A DNA stretch of 40,448 bases from Deltaproteobacteria bacterium (GTDB lineage Bacteria > Desulfobacterota > GWC2-55-46 > DRQE01): contig WGEY01000023.1 in NCBI GenBank assembly GCA_015492495.1, positions 1 through 40,448 on the forward strand, in the 5' to 3' direction. Positions 1 to 7,035 of the stretch are shown in pieces. Every line of letters begins with the position of its first letter. Position 1 is the first letter of the stretch. The translations under genes and the position numbers were made by a program. Under the pieces are notes generated by a model. That model was not told the origin of the DNA. It did no database searches and saw only the letters and a program-made list of their open reading frames with translations.

Positions 1-823
1 CAGGCTCTTTGTCATCCGTGGCCGTCCCTGCCTTCATGGATAGATCAAGGAGAGCCGACCTCACGTTAAAGCCGGGGCTTATGTACATGCGACACAGGAG
101 GGTACCCGAGCCCTCCCCCCCTATGCACACGGTCTCCGAGCCGTCCATCCGGCTTATGCGTTCCTTTACGCCTTCGGGAAGTGCGGATTCACGGGTAAGT
201 ATAAGCTGCGAGTCCAGGACGGCCCCGGCCGCCCCGGCCGCATATGCGGCAGCAGCCGTATGTAGCCCTATCCCTCCCTGAACCCATACGGGCAGAGTAG
301 TCTTCGGGAGTATCTGCTGAAGGAGGACAAATGAGGTCTTTTCACCGACCATGCCGGCGGCCTCGTTGCCCTTGACGAGGAGCCCGTCGGCGCCGAGGTG
401 CTCGGCCTTCATCGCCTCTTCGACCGAGGTGACCTCGATCCAGACCAGACGGCCGGCACGGTGCAATGACTTTACATGCTCAAAGAGGCTTCCTGTGTAG
501 GCCTGCGTGAACACAACGAAACCGACACCATCGGGAAGCCTGGGAAGCAATTCGGCTATAAAGGAATCCGCAAGGCTGTAGAGCCTTACGCCGCATACAC
601 CTCCGGCATGGCGGACCATCTCTTCTACAGCCTTAACAGCCCGGTTGGTATCGCCGATGTACTCAAGATCCAGCAGTCCCATTCCACCGGCCCTGGCCGC
701 CCCGATTGCTATTGCCGGATCGACGAGCCCGGGCGGTGCGAGCCCTATAAGATCAAACCGGCGCATCGCATTTGATGCGCCGGAACTTTGGGGAAACACA
801 TTCCCAGTTGCAGCTTCTCTCAT
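1..823 (-). CDS. Nitronate monooxygenase-like (NPD) N-terminal domain, partial
   Basis: The reading frame is open from an ATG at 823 to the left edge, about 274 codons, so the C-terminus lies outside the window. The translation looks like a TIM-barrel of the 2-nitropropane dioxygenase/nitronate monooxygenase family. Near the start is 'DLIGLAPPGL', followed by an AIAIGAARAGGMG-type segment, then 'GADGLLVKGNEAAG' and the glycine-rich phosphate-binding segment 'LPVWVQGGIGLHTAAAAYAAG'-like. Family members use FMN. In several deltaproteobacteria such a domain forms the N-terminus of very large multidomain polyketide/fatty-acid synthases, so this may be the first domain of a megasynthase; that is inference. 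A second in-frame ATG at 766 sits just before 'RRFDLIG' and may be the true start, because the first 19 residues look unconserved. A G7 run near position 115 was checked and keeps the frame. The next gene upstream, at 1605, is co-oriented, 134 bp away. Confidence 0.7.
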   Translation of the reverse strand, partial: MREAATGNVFPQSSGASNAMRRFDLIGLAPPGLVDPAIAIGAARAGGMGLLDLEYIGDTNRAVKAVEEMVRHAGGVCGVRLYSLADSFIAELLPRLPDGVGFVVFTQAYTGSLFEHVKSLHRAGRLVWIEVTSVEEAMKAEHLGADGLLVKGNEAAGMVGEKTSFVLLQQILPKTTLPVWVQGGIGLHTAAAAYAAGAAGAVLDSQLILTRESALPEGVKERISRMDGSETVCIGGEGSGTLLCRMYISPGFNVRSALLDLSMKAGTATDDKEP

Positions 824-957
824 TAACAGCCCTACCTTAAATACATCTCTGGGTTGTCCTTGACCATACAGCTACGCCTCCACTCCGCGTGAAAAACCTG
901 CAAGCAGCCTTTGCCATGAGGATGCAATGCCGAACGGTGAAGAAGATTGCCATGCGC

Positions 958-1605
958 CTATATGCGCCCTTCCTCGCGGTGCCTTTTACTATAGCCATAA
1001 GCCCCGATGAATATAAGCCCTCCGCCTAAAAGCAGCAACGTGCCGGGCTCGGGTACAGGGGCCACGCCGCCGATCACCTCAAAGGCTACTGCTCCGCCGC
1101 TTGCTCCCTCAAAACCTATCATGTAGACCGTTGGGGAGCTCAAGCTGGGAAATGTCGCCGCGGCATCAAAGGCCGGTGTGTTCAGTGACGCCACCGTATA
1201 GAAGGTGGTGGAAAGCGTGGAAAAGAAAAAACCAATGCTGTCGCCTGGATTGGGGACAAACGTATCCTGCAATTCCCCATCGTCAGAGTCCCAGACAACC
1301 CCGCTGCCGAAGTTGATAATGGCGCTCTGCGGGTCCCAGCCCGTGGTTTCATCCTCGGGACCGAATATGGTGACCAGTTCACCCGGGGCCGTACCGAAAA
1401 AGAAGCCGAATCTGCTGCCAGTAATCAGGCCTCCAGCGTCCCACACCTCGATGCCCAACACAAGATTATTCGGAATAAACAGCTCCGTTCCGTCGTCGTC
1501 CGCCCAGACCGAAGGGTCGGGGTTAGTTATGGTGGCAGAACCATTCCCGGCGAGAACGAAAACCGCTGCCATAACCATAAACATTGCCAAGATCAGTCTC
1601 TTCAT
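958..1605 (-). CDS. PEP-CTERM sorting domain protein
   Basis: This is a 215-residue secreted protein. Residues 1-24 form a signal peptide (MKRLILAMF..., hydrophobic core, cleavage likely after GNGSA). The body has no domain I recognise and is rich in Asp, Gly, Phe and Thr. The C-terminus is a textbook PEP-CTERM sorting signal: V-PEP-GT at about residue 184, a Leu/Gly/Ile transmembrane helix, then a basic YSKRHR tail. Such proteins are recognised by exosortase (EpsH/Xrt) and are usually surface or exopolysaccharide-associated; no exosortase is in the window. The ATG at 1605 has an excellent AGGAGG six bases upstream. A sigma-54 promoter lies about 85-100 bp upstream, as expected for PrsK/PrsR-controlled PEP-CTERM genes. 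Confidence 0.9.
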   Translation of the reverse strand: MKRLILAMFMVMAAVFVLAGNGSATITNPDPSVWADDDGTELFIPNNLVLGIEVWDAGGLITGSRFGFFFGTAPGELVTIFGPEDETTGWDPQSAIINFGSGVVWDSDDGELQDTFVPNPGDSIGFFFSTLSTTFYTVASLNTPAFDAAATFPSLSSPTVYMIGFEGASGGAVAFEVIGGVAPVPEPGTLLLLGGGLIFIGAYGYSKRHREEGRI

Positions 1606-1688
1606 TCCACACCTCCTTTGCGGCCCATGATAAAAGCCGTTATCAGGGTTAAAACACCTATATCACCATCGCCTAACCACAGAAAGCT

Positions 1689-1704
1689 TGCAAATGCCGT
1701 GCCA
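1689..1704 (-). promoter_or_regulatory. Sigma-54 (RpoN) promoter of the PEP-CTERM gene
   Basis: Read on the minus strand the site is TGGCACGGCATTTGCA. It has the -24 element TGGCACG and the -12 element TTGCA with exact consensus spacing. Transcription would start near 1678, leaving a leader of about 70 nt before the ATG at 1605. PEP-CTERM genes in exosortase-bearing bacteria are commonly RpoN-dependent, which supports the call. Confidence 0.75.
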
Positions 1705-1804
1705 AGGATGGCGACGAAACGAGCCGCACCATAACCAGTTGATTCTCAAACGTTTTCCTCTACAGTTCTGCGGCACTTCGTGTGTGTCTATATGAAGAGA
1801 CTGA

Positions 1805-1827
1805 AAGTGTAAATTTTTTTTACACTT
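1805..1827. promoter_or_regulatory. Perfect palindrome, candidate enhancer-binding-protein site
   Basis: The sequence is AAGTGTAAA, then TTTTT, then TTTACACTT: a 9-bp perfect inverted repeat around a 5-bp T spacer. Its centre lies about 140 bp upstream of the predicted sigma-54 start at about 1678. That is the usual distance for an activator (for example a PrsR-type regulator) that works by DNA looping. It could instead be part of a weak terminator for cysN, which ends at 1899, but the T-run is in the loop and not after the stem. The operator reading is inference. Confidence 0.45.
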
Positions 1828-1898
1828 CGGACCTCCAACTACTGAAGGAATCAAGCTGGCTACGCTTCATCAAAAGTCCTCCTCGCAATAAGGTTTTG

Positions 1899-3119
1899 TC
1901 ATATTATTATCCCGCCTGCAACAGGCTCTCCGAGGTGCTCCAGCACGAACCTGCCCATCTCCGGTATCTCCGTGAACCTGTCGACCACCACCTCTTTTTC
2001 CAGCCTTATCTCCACCTCGGCGACCTCGGCAGGTAGGATCTCCTCTGCATCCTTCTCTATCACCTCGATCGAAGCCGGATCGAACCTCTTGAGTATCCTC
2101 TCTATCCTGGCACGGGCCTCCTGGGTCGTCCCCTTCCATACAAGCTCCATCTCCGGGTGCCATGCCCTCCCGGCCATCCAGAAGACATTGGCCCGGATCG
2201 AGCCCGATCTGGTGGGAGTGGCCCCGTCGGTAAGGACCTGCCCCCTCCTGAGTGCACCATCTTCAATACATACGCCTATACACTCCCCTGTTGCAGCCTC
2301 CTCGATATCATCGGCCATGAATTTTCTTATTTCCCTTATCCTCGCAGTCCGTCCCTCCGGGAACACACAGACCTCCGCTCCCCTGTGCATGGAGCCGGAC
2401 TCCACCCTGCCCACTATCACGGAAGTACCGTCCATGTCATAGATATCCTGTACCGGAAACCTGAGGGCCTTATCCTCCATGCCCAACGACGAAAAGCTGT
2501 CGAGGGCCTCCAGGACGGTGGGACCCTTGAACCATCCGAGGTTGGGTGAACGGTCGGCAACGTTGTCACCCTTGATGGCAGAAACAGGTATTATGTAAGA
2601 CGGATTTACTCCTACTCCGCTCAGGGCAGACTCAATATCCCCCTTTACGGAGTCGAAGGCCTCTTCACTGTAGTTCACCACATCCATCTTGTTCACCAGA
2701 ACGGCCACCTGGTCGATGCCGAGGAGGCCGAGTATGCAGCAATGGCGGCGGGTCTGCTCGCGCACACCCTGGGTTATATCCACGAGCAGGAGGGCGGCTT
2801 CGGCCTGGGACGAGCCGGTTATCATGTTCTTCAAAAACTCCTTGTGCCCCGGTGCGTCTATGATGACGTACCTCCTTTTGGCGGTCTGAAAGAAGGTGTG
2901 CGCAACATCTATGGTGATACCCCTTTTCCGCTCCTCCTCGAGGTGGTCCATCACGTAGGCGAACTCGACACTTCCACCCTCTCCACCGGAGGCCGCCTTT
3001 ATCTCTTCGTACTTCTCAGGGGCCAGGGAGCCGGTGTCGTAAAGGAGCCTTCCAACAAGCGTACTCTTTCCGTGGTCCACATGGCCCACGATGACGATAT
3101 GCAATGATCTCTCTTCCAT
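1899..3119 (-). CDS. cysN: Sulfate adenylyltransferase large (GTPase) subunit CysN
   Basis: This is the GTPase subunit of heterodimeric ATP sulfurylase. It couples GTP hydrolysis to formation of adenosine 5'-phosphosulfate (APS) from ATP and sulfate. The translation-factor GTPase motifs are visible: P-loop GHVDHGKST at residues 12-20, switch region GITID at 67-71, DAPGH at 88-92 and NKMD at 143-146. Two beta-barrel domains follow, the first around '[23 protein letters not shown]'-like sequence. At 406 residues it is shorter than E. coli CysN (about 475) and carries no CysC (APS kinase) fusion. It starts 15 bp after cysD and is clearly co-transcribed with it. No APS kinase, APS reductase or sulfite reductase gene is nearby. 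Confidence 0.92.
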   Translation of the reverse strand: MEERSLHIVIVGHVDHGKSTLVGRLLYDTGSLAPEKYEEIKAASGGEGGSVEFAYVMDHLEEERKRGITIDVAHTFFQTAKRRYVIIDAPGHKEFLKNMITGSSQAEAALLLVDITQGVREQTRRHCCILGLLGIDQVAVLVNKMDVVNYSEEAFDSVKGDIESALSGVGVNPSYIIPVSAIKGDNVADRSPNLGWFKGPTVLEALDSFSSLGMEDKALRFPVQDIYDMDGTSVIVGRVESGSMHRGAEVCVFPEGRTARIREIRKFMADDIEEAATGECIGVCIEDGALRRGQVLTDGATPTRSGSIRANVFWMAGRAWHPEMELVWKGTTQEARARIERILKRFDPASIEVIEKDAEEILPAEVAEVEIRLEKEVVVDRFTEIPEMGRFVLEHLGEPVAGGIII

Positions 3120-3134
3120 AATGGCTTCCCCCTC

Positions 3135-3938
3135 TTACATGTAGCCGAGTGAACGGAGCTTCTGCATGGTATAGGCGTCTTCCTTGTCTTGCGCCCTGCC
3201 CGCACGCTCGGAGGTCTTGGTGGTCGTAAGCTCCTCGATGATCTCATCCACCGTCCGGGCCCGGGACTCAATCGGGCTGCAGCACGGCTGGCAGCCGATG
3301 CTCCTGTACCTCTTGCCTTCCTTACTGGAATACAGCTCTATAATGGGGATCTCTTCCCGTTTAACGTAATTCCACACGTCGAGCTCCGTCATATGCAGTA
3401 TGGGATGTATGCGGTAGTGATCCTCTTCATGCGTCGTTGACTTGTAGTTGTCCCACAACTCGGCGGGTTGATCCTCGTAGTTCCACTTGAAGTCCCCGTC
3501 CCTCGGGGAAAAGACCCTCTCCTTGGCCCGTATGCCGTGCTCGTCCCTGCGTATCCCCAGAAGAATCGCCTTGAAGCCGTGTCTGGCGATGGCCGCCTTC
3601 AAGGCATTGGTCTTGAGCTCGGTACAGCACTCGAGCTTGGAACCCTTGTCCGGCCCCATACCGCTTCTGATCTTCTCCTCGTTACGTGCGACTATGAGGT
3701 CAAGCCCCCACTCCTTTGCGTACCTGTCCCGGTAGCGGTATATCTCTGGGAACTTGTAACCGGTGTCGATGTGCAGGACCGGAAAGGGTATCTTGCCGAA
3801 AAAGGCCTTCCTGCAGTGCCAGAGCAATGTAGTGGAGTCCTTGCCTATCGACCATAGCACCGCTATGTTGCGGAATCTGTAATAGGCCTCCCGTATGATG
3901 AATATGCTCTTGTTTTCCAGTGCGGTCAGGTGATCCAT
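3135..3938 (-). CDS. cysD: Sulfate adenylyltransferase small subunit CysD
   Basis: This is the catalytic subunit of ATP sulfurylase and belongs to the PAPS reductase/N-type ATP pyrophosphatase fold. The pyrophosphate loop is SIGKDS at residues 30-35 (family SxGKDS). The family-typical segments 'VLHIDTGYKFPE' and 'GIRRDEHGIRAKER' follow. The C-terminal CQPCCSPIES and 'TSERAGRAQDKE' segments are also typical of CysD. At 267 residues it is slightly shorter than E. coli CysD (302). The ATG at 3938 has AGGAGA upstream. It lies between the AlkP-family gene (35 bp upstream) and cysN (15 bp downstream) in one operon. Confidence 0.94.
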   Translation of the reverse strand: MDHLTALENKSIFIIREAYYRFRNIAVLWSIGKDSTTLLWHCRKAFFGKIPFPVLHIDTGYKFPEIYRYRDRYAKEWGLDLIVARNEEKIRSGMGPDKGSKLECCTELKTNALKAAIARHGFKAILLGIRRDEHGIRAKERVFSPRDGDFKWNYEDQPAELWDNYKSTTHEEDHYRIHPILHMTELDVWNYVKREEIPIIELYSSKEGKRYRSIGCQPCCSPIESRARTVDEIIEELTTTKTSERAGRAQDKEDAYTMQKLRSLGYM

Positions 3939-3973
3939 AAGCTCTCCTTGTTTTATCCGGCGGTTGTTGGCGG

Positions 3974-5341
3974 TTAAGTGGTCAGGTGATCCAGTATCAA
4001 TCCAGCAAGGTCCTCTATGTGAAGCCCGTCCCCTGCCTCTAAACCTTTGGACATGATACAGTGGGCATCGTTCTGTGTATGCATGCCCTTGAAGACCCCC
4101 TTGCTGAATACCCTATCCTGCTGCAGGCCGGCCTTCAGGTCAAAGCCTTCGTGTGCGAGCGCAACGAGGTCCGGTCCGTCTCCGGCGTGCGGGCCGCTGT
4201 ACAGCTCGCTACCCTCATAGAGGGCCCTTATCACGGGTGTGCCGTCCGGCGCGTTGATGGACAGGAGCTTCTCCTTGAGCTCTTCTACAACGGCTGTCCG
4301 GTCGGCCTCACTGACGGAACCGCGCGGGTACCTGCATTCGAGGTTGATGTAAATCCTCGAAGGGTCCATTGCAAAGGCCCTTGTTCCAGTATCTATCATG
4401 TCGAAGTAGCGGCGTGTTACGTCCTTTTTAAGAAAACCTTCTTTCGAAAGATAGGCGTTTACATTGACCGTCTGTTCAACCACCGAAAAACCATGGTCGG
4501 ACATCGTCAGAAAGAGCCCCTCCCCGCGGGTCAGCTCCATGAAACGATTGAAAAGTTTGCCGATGATCTCGTCGATCTTCCTGTAGAAGGAGATGAATGT
4601 ACCGTGCAATGGATGGGCAGCATCACGCGCACCGTCGAAGAAGAAGTGATGCAGCCGGTCGGTCTCGGTGATCACACCGATAAATAGGTCCCACTCCTCG
4701 TTCTCGAAGAAGTGCTCGAAGGCCTTCCGGCGCTTTTCCAGCGCCATAAAGAGCTCTTCGATGAATCCATCACGGTCTTCGACGGCCCTGGCCGAATCCA
4801 CATCCGGAACATAACCTATGGACATGAGGTAGTCGTAACACGAATCCGGATATGTACCCTTCCTGAGATCAGGGCATACAAACCCAGCGGTAAGGACGCC
4901 GTTTATGGCTGTTGCAGGGTATGTCTGGGGGATATTTAGCACCACGGACCTCATGGGACTGTCAACGGCTGCCCCAAACCTATCGCACAGCGTGGAACGC
5001 TTGCCGCAAGAGGTCCGGCCTATGATCTCCCAGAGTGTGGGTGCCATGATGTCGGCGGAGTTGGGGAAACGCATCTCATAGCTTCCCGGCTCGAGCTCCA
5101 TGAACCCGTATATACCGTGCTCACCTGGGTTGACCCCTGTCATGAACGACGTCCATGAGGTGGAAGAGACATCCGGGATCGAAGCATCCATCCTGCGGAG
5201 TGCGAATCCACAGTCCAGTATCCTTTTTGTCTCCGGAAGATACCCCCTATCCACGTAGTCCCGCAATAGGGTATGCGGCACCCCGTCAAGCCCTATGACA
5301 AGGGCCCTGGCGTGCCTTCCGTTAAAAGCTCTTCGAGGCAT
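3974..5341 (-). CDS. Alkaline phosphatase superfamily phosphodiesterase/phosphohydrolase
   Basis: This 455-residue protein belongs to the AlkP superfamily (type I phosphodiesterase/nucleotide pyrophosphatase-like). The metal-ligand set appears complete: Asp19 in GLDGVP, a Ser/Thr nucleophile region SSTSWTS at 59-65 followed by the family hallmark GVNPGEHGIYGF, TDRLHH at 227-232, SDHGF at 281-285 and a late His421 in GMHTQND. No signal peptide is evident, so it is probably cytoplasmic. The substrate cannot be read from sequence. Being first in an operon with cysD and cysN suggests a role with an adenylyl- or sulfo-nucleotide or a sulfated/phosphorylated product, which is inference. The ATG at 5341 has no clear Shine-Dalgarno, but no better start exists before the conserved ALVIGLDG strand. 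Confidence 0.8.
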   Translation of the reverse strand: MPRRAFNGRHARALVIGLDGVPHTLLRDYVDRGYLPETKRILDCGFALRRMDASIPDVSSTSWTSFMTGVNPGEHGIYGFMELEPGSYEMRFPNSADIMAPTLWEIIGRTSCGKRSTLCDRFGAAVDSPMRSVVLNIPQTYPATAINGVLTAGFVCPDLRKGTYPDSCYDYLMSIGYVPDVDSARAVEDRDGFIEELFMALEKRRKAFEHFFENEEWDLFIGVITETDRLHHFFFDGARDAAHPLHGTFISFYRKIDEIIGKLFNRFMELTRGEGLFLTMSDHGFSVVEQTVNVNAYLSKEGFLKKDVTRRYFDMIDTGTRAFAMDPSRIYINLECRYPRGSVSEADRTAVVEELKEKLLSINAPDGTPVIRALYEGSELYSGPHAGDGPDLVALAHEGFDLKAGLQQDRVFSKGVFKGMHTQNDAHCIMSKGLEAGDGLHIEDLAGLILDHLTT

Positions 5342-5348
5342 CTGGTGT

Positions 5349-5600
5349 TATATAGTTGTTGCTGGAAACGATTGCCGCCGGCCAGGTGTGAACTGCCGAC
5401 CAATGAAATGCTCCGCACGCCGGACAGCACCCTGCGGAGCCGTCCGGTATCTCTGTATCGCGTGATTGCAGGGACTGGCTTTGTGTCCCGTTCAAAGCGG
5501 GAAGCCATCCCTTTTATGGTACGCCCGAGGGATGCGGAACAACCGAAGCCACTCCCTCGGCTTATTGGGTGGAAGGAGGTTACGCAAACCTCTCGGCTAC
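5349..5600 (-). ncRNA. Structured 5' leader RNA of the AlkP-cysD-cysN operon (candidate cis-regulatory RNA)
   Basis: Between the promoter at 5607-5634 and the AlkP start lie about 260 nt with four strong hairpins. H0 is at 5576-5592 (GAGGTT/AACCTC). H1 is at 5525-5560 (8-bp stem CCGAGGGA/TCCCTCGG, extended by an inner GUGG/CCGC). H2 is at 5470-5512 (AGGGA and UGGC paired with GCCA and UCCCU, an asymmetric internal loop ACACAAA, then CCCG/CGGG). H3 has two mutually exclusive forms: 5410-5440 (GCTCCGCA/TGCGGAGC) and 5420-5447 (CCGGACAGC/GCCGTCCGG with one wobble in RNA). Alternative pairing just before the gene is typical of riboswitches or attenuators. I recognise no Rfam class with confidence. 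The stems are read from the sequence; the regulatory role is inference. Confidence 0.45.
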
Positions 5601-5606
5601 AGACAA

Positions 5607-5634
5607 ATTATAACCTACAGAAAAAAAATGTCAA
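5607..5634 (-). promoter_or_regulatory. Sigma-70 promoter of the AlkP-cysDN operon
   Basis: On the minus strand TTGACA, a 16-bp spacer containing a T8 run, then TATAAT. Both hexamers are perfect consensus. The start of transcription is near 5600, giving the structured leader of about 260 nt before the gene at 5341. Confidence 0.75.
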
Positions 5635-5731
5635 TATCCTTTTTACTTAGAGCCCCAAACCCGGCCTGTGTCGTAGTTTTTTCGTACTTTGAGACCGTCA
5701 TGCCACGACACGGCCGCAAAGGGCTAAAGTT

Positions 5732-5759
5732 TTGACTACTTGATGCCGAAGAACAATAT
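5732..5759 (+). promoter_or_regulatory. Possible sigma-70 promoter for the first bacteriohemerythrin
   Basis: TTGACT, 16 bp, CAATAT lies about 200 bp upstream of the first hemerythrin gene. The -35 is near consensus and the -10 is weaker. Nothing else is recognisable between here and the gene. Confidence 0.35.
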
Positions 5760-5958
5760 GGGGATAGTTGGCCGTGTCCAATGACTACAGCAATCCATAA
5801 ACGGACCTAAGGAATGAAAGAAGCAGAGGAAGGATCGTTAGGAAAGAATAAAAGACAACAACGGCCCTAATAATCCCAATTGAGACAACGAAGCTAATGA
5901 GGCCGACTCTTAAAGGCGCTTGTCCACCTCAAGCGGTAAAAGGAAAACAGGCTATACA

Positions 5959-6369
5959 GTGCGGATAGAATGGAGCGACGACTTATCCACAGGCGTTGAT
6001 ATCATAGACTCTCAGCACAAGGAGCTTATAAAGAGGATAAACATGCTTGTGGAGGCCATGGACAAGGGGCGTGGCAGAGAAGAGGTCTCAAGGATGGTCG
6101 GTTTTCTCGGCAGCTACATAACAAAACACTTCAACATGGAAGAGAGGTTGATGAGAAGATACGGTTATCCCGAAAGAAACGCGCATGTGGATGCACACAA
6201 CGAGTTCATAGACGACTACAAGGCCTTCAAGGATCGGATCGAGGGTAAAGGCGCCTCCTCGGCGCTTGCGACGAGCACGCACAGGTGGCTCCGGTCCTGG
6301 CTCATTGATCATATATCCATGACCGACAGGCTCTTCGGGGGCTTTCTGAACGTCAAGGCAGCGGGTTGA
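5959..6369 (+). CDS. Bacteriohemerythrin (first of a tandem pair)
   Basis: This is a single-domain hemerythrin with a non-heme diiron site that binds O2. Numbered from the chosen GTG at 5959 (136 aa), all seven ligands are present: His20, His57, Glu61, His76, His80, His118 and Asp123. The positions match those of the paralogue at 6589, and about 60% of residues are identical. The GTG start aligns exactly with the Met of the paralogue (VRIEW versus MRLEW). An alternative TTG at 5920 would add 13 unconserved residues (STSSGKRKTGYT) and has an AAAGG very close to it. Likely roles are O2 supply, sensing or storage, or NO handling in the cytoplasm. Confidence 0.88.
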   Translation: MRIEWSDDLSTGVDIIDSQHKELIKRINMLVEAMDKGRGREEVSRMVGFLGSYITKHFNMEERLMRRYGYPERNAHVDAHNEFIDDYKAFKDRIEGKGASSALATSTHRWLRSWLIDHISMTDRLFGGFLNVKAAG

Positions 6370-6588
6370 TCCCCGGCCTTATCACCGTTTATTGATGGGA
6401 GGCTTTGGGAGCAGGGCTGAATCTCATCCATAGAGACATCACCTCACCCTGATTCCCATCCTCCCTTCCCTCCGGGGTTGTTGCCTCCCGTATCAACCTG
6501 CGGAAAACTACCGATACCGGCGCGTACTGAACTCTTTTATATACCGGCGGCACAGAGGACCGGGAAAAACAACAAAGGAGGTAGAACC

Positions 6589-6993
6589 ATGCGGTTGGAA
6601 TGGAATGAAACACTGTCTGTGGGCAACACCATGATCGACAACCAGCACAAGGAGCTCATAAACAGGATAAACGCGCTCGTGGAGGCCATGAGCAAGGGCA
6701 AGGGCAAGGAGGAGGTCTCAAAGGTGGTGGATTTCCTCGGCAGCTACATAATAAAGCACTTCACCTCCGAGGAGGCGCTCATGCAGAGGTTCAACTATCC
6801 CGAAGTCGCGGCGCACAAAAGAGAGCATACCGCCTTTGTCGAAGACTTCAAGAAGTTCAAGGCCGAGTTTCAGAAGACGGGCACATCCTCGATGCTCGCG
6901 ATAAGGGCGCAGAAGTGGCTCAGCACATGGCTCTTCAACCACATATCCAAGGTGGACAGGATGCTCGCTTCGTTCCTTAAAAAGAGCGCCTGA
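6589..6993 (+). CDS. Bacteriohemerythrin (second of a tandem pair)
   Basis: This 134-residue hemerythrin has the complete diiron ligand set His20, His57, Glu61, His76, His80, His118, Asp123. The ATG at 6589 is preceded by AAAGGAGG at a good distance, so the longer reading frame starting at 6478 is not the real start. It follows its close paralogue by 219 bp, a spacing that leaves room for its own promoter. The pair looks like a tandem duplication. No partner domain such as a chemoreceptor or GGDEF is fused, so these are soluble O2-binding proteins and not sensors. Confidence 0.93.
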   Translation: MRLEWNETLSVGNTMIDNQHKELINRINALVEAMSKGKGKEEVSKVVDFLGSYIIKHFTSEEALMQRFNYPEVAAHKREHTAFVEDFKKFKAEFQKTGTSSMLAIRAQKWLSTWLFNHISKVDRMLASFLKKSA

Positions 6994-7035
6994 GGGAGGT
7001 AAACGTATTATTAGGGATCATGCGGGAAGTAGTGC

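Noticed and set aside
100-122. Frameshift in the left-edge gene at the G7 run
   Set aside because: Recounting the run as seven keeps the frame open to the edge with sensible sequence.
1805-1827. Intrinsic terminator of cysN
   Set aside because: The T8 run lies mainly inside the loop, not after the stem, and the distance and symmetry fit an operator better.
5441-5530. Possible cyclic-di-GMP-I (GEMM) riboswitch because of GGGACACAAAGCC on the minus strand
   Set aside because: The 5' side lacks the conserved AAA opposite this strand (it has UU), and the helix extends beyond the usual GEMM core with AGGGA/UCCCU. The match is only partial, so I report an unclassified structured leader instead.
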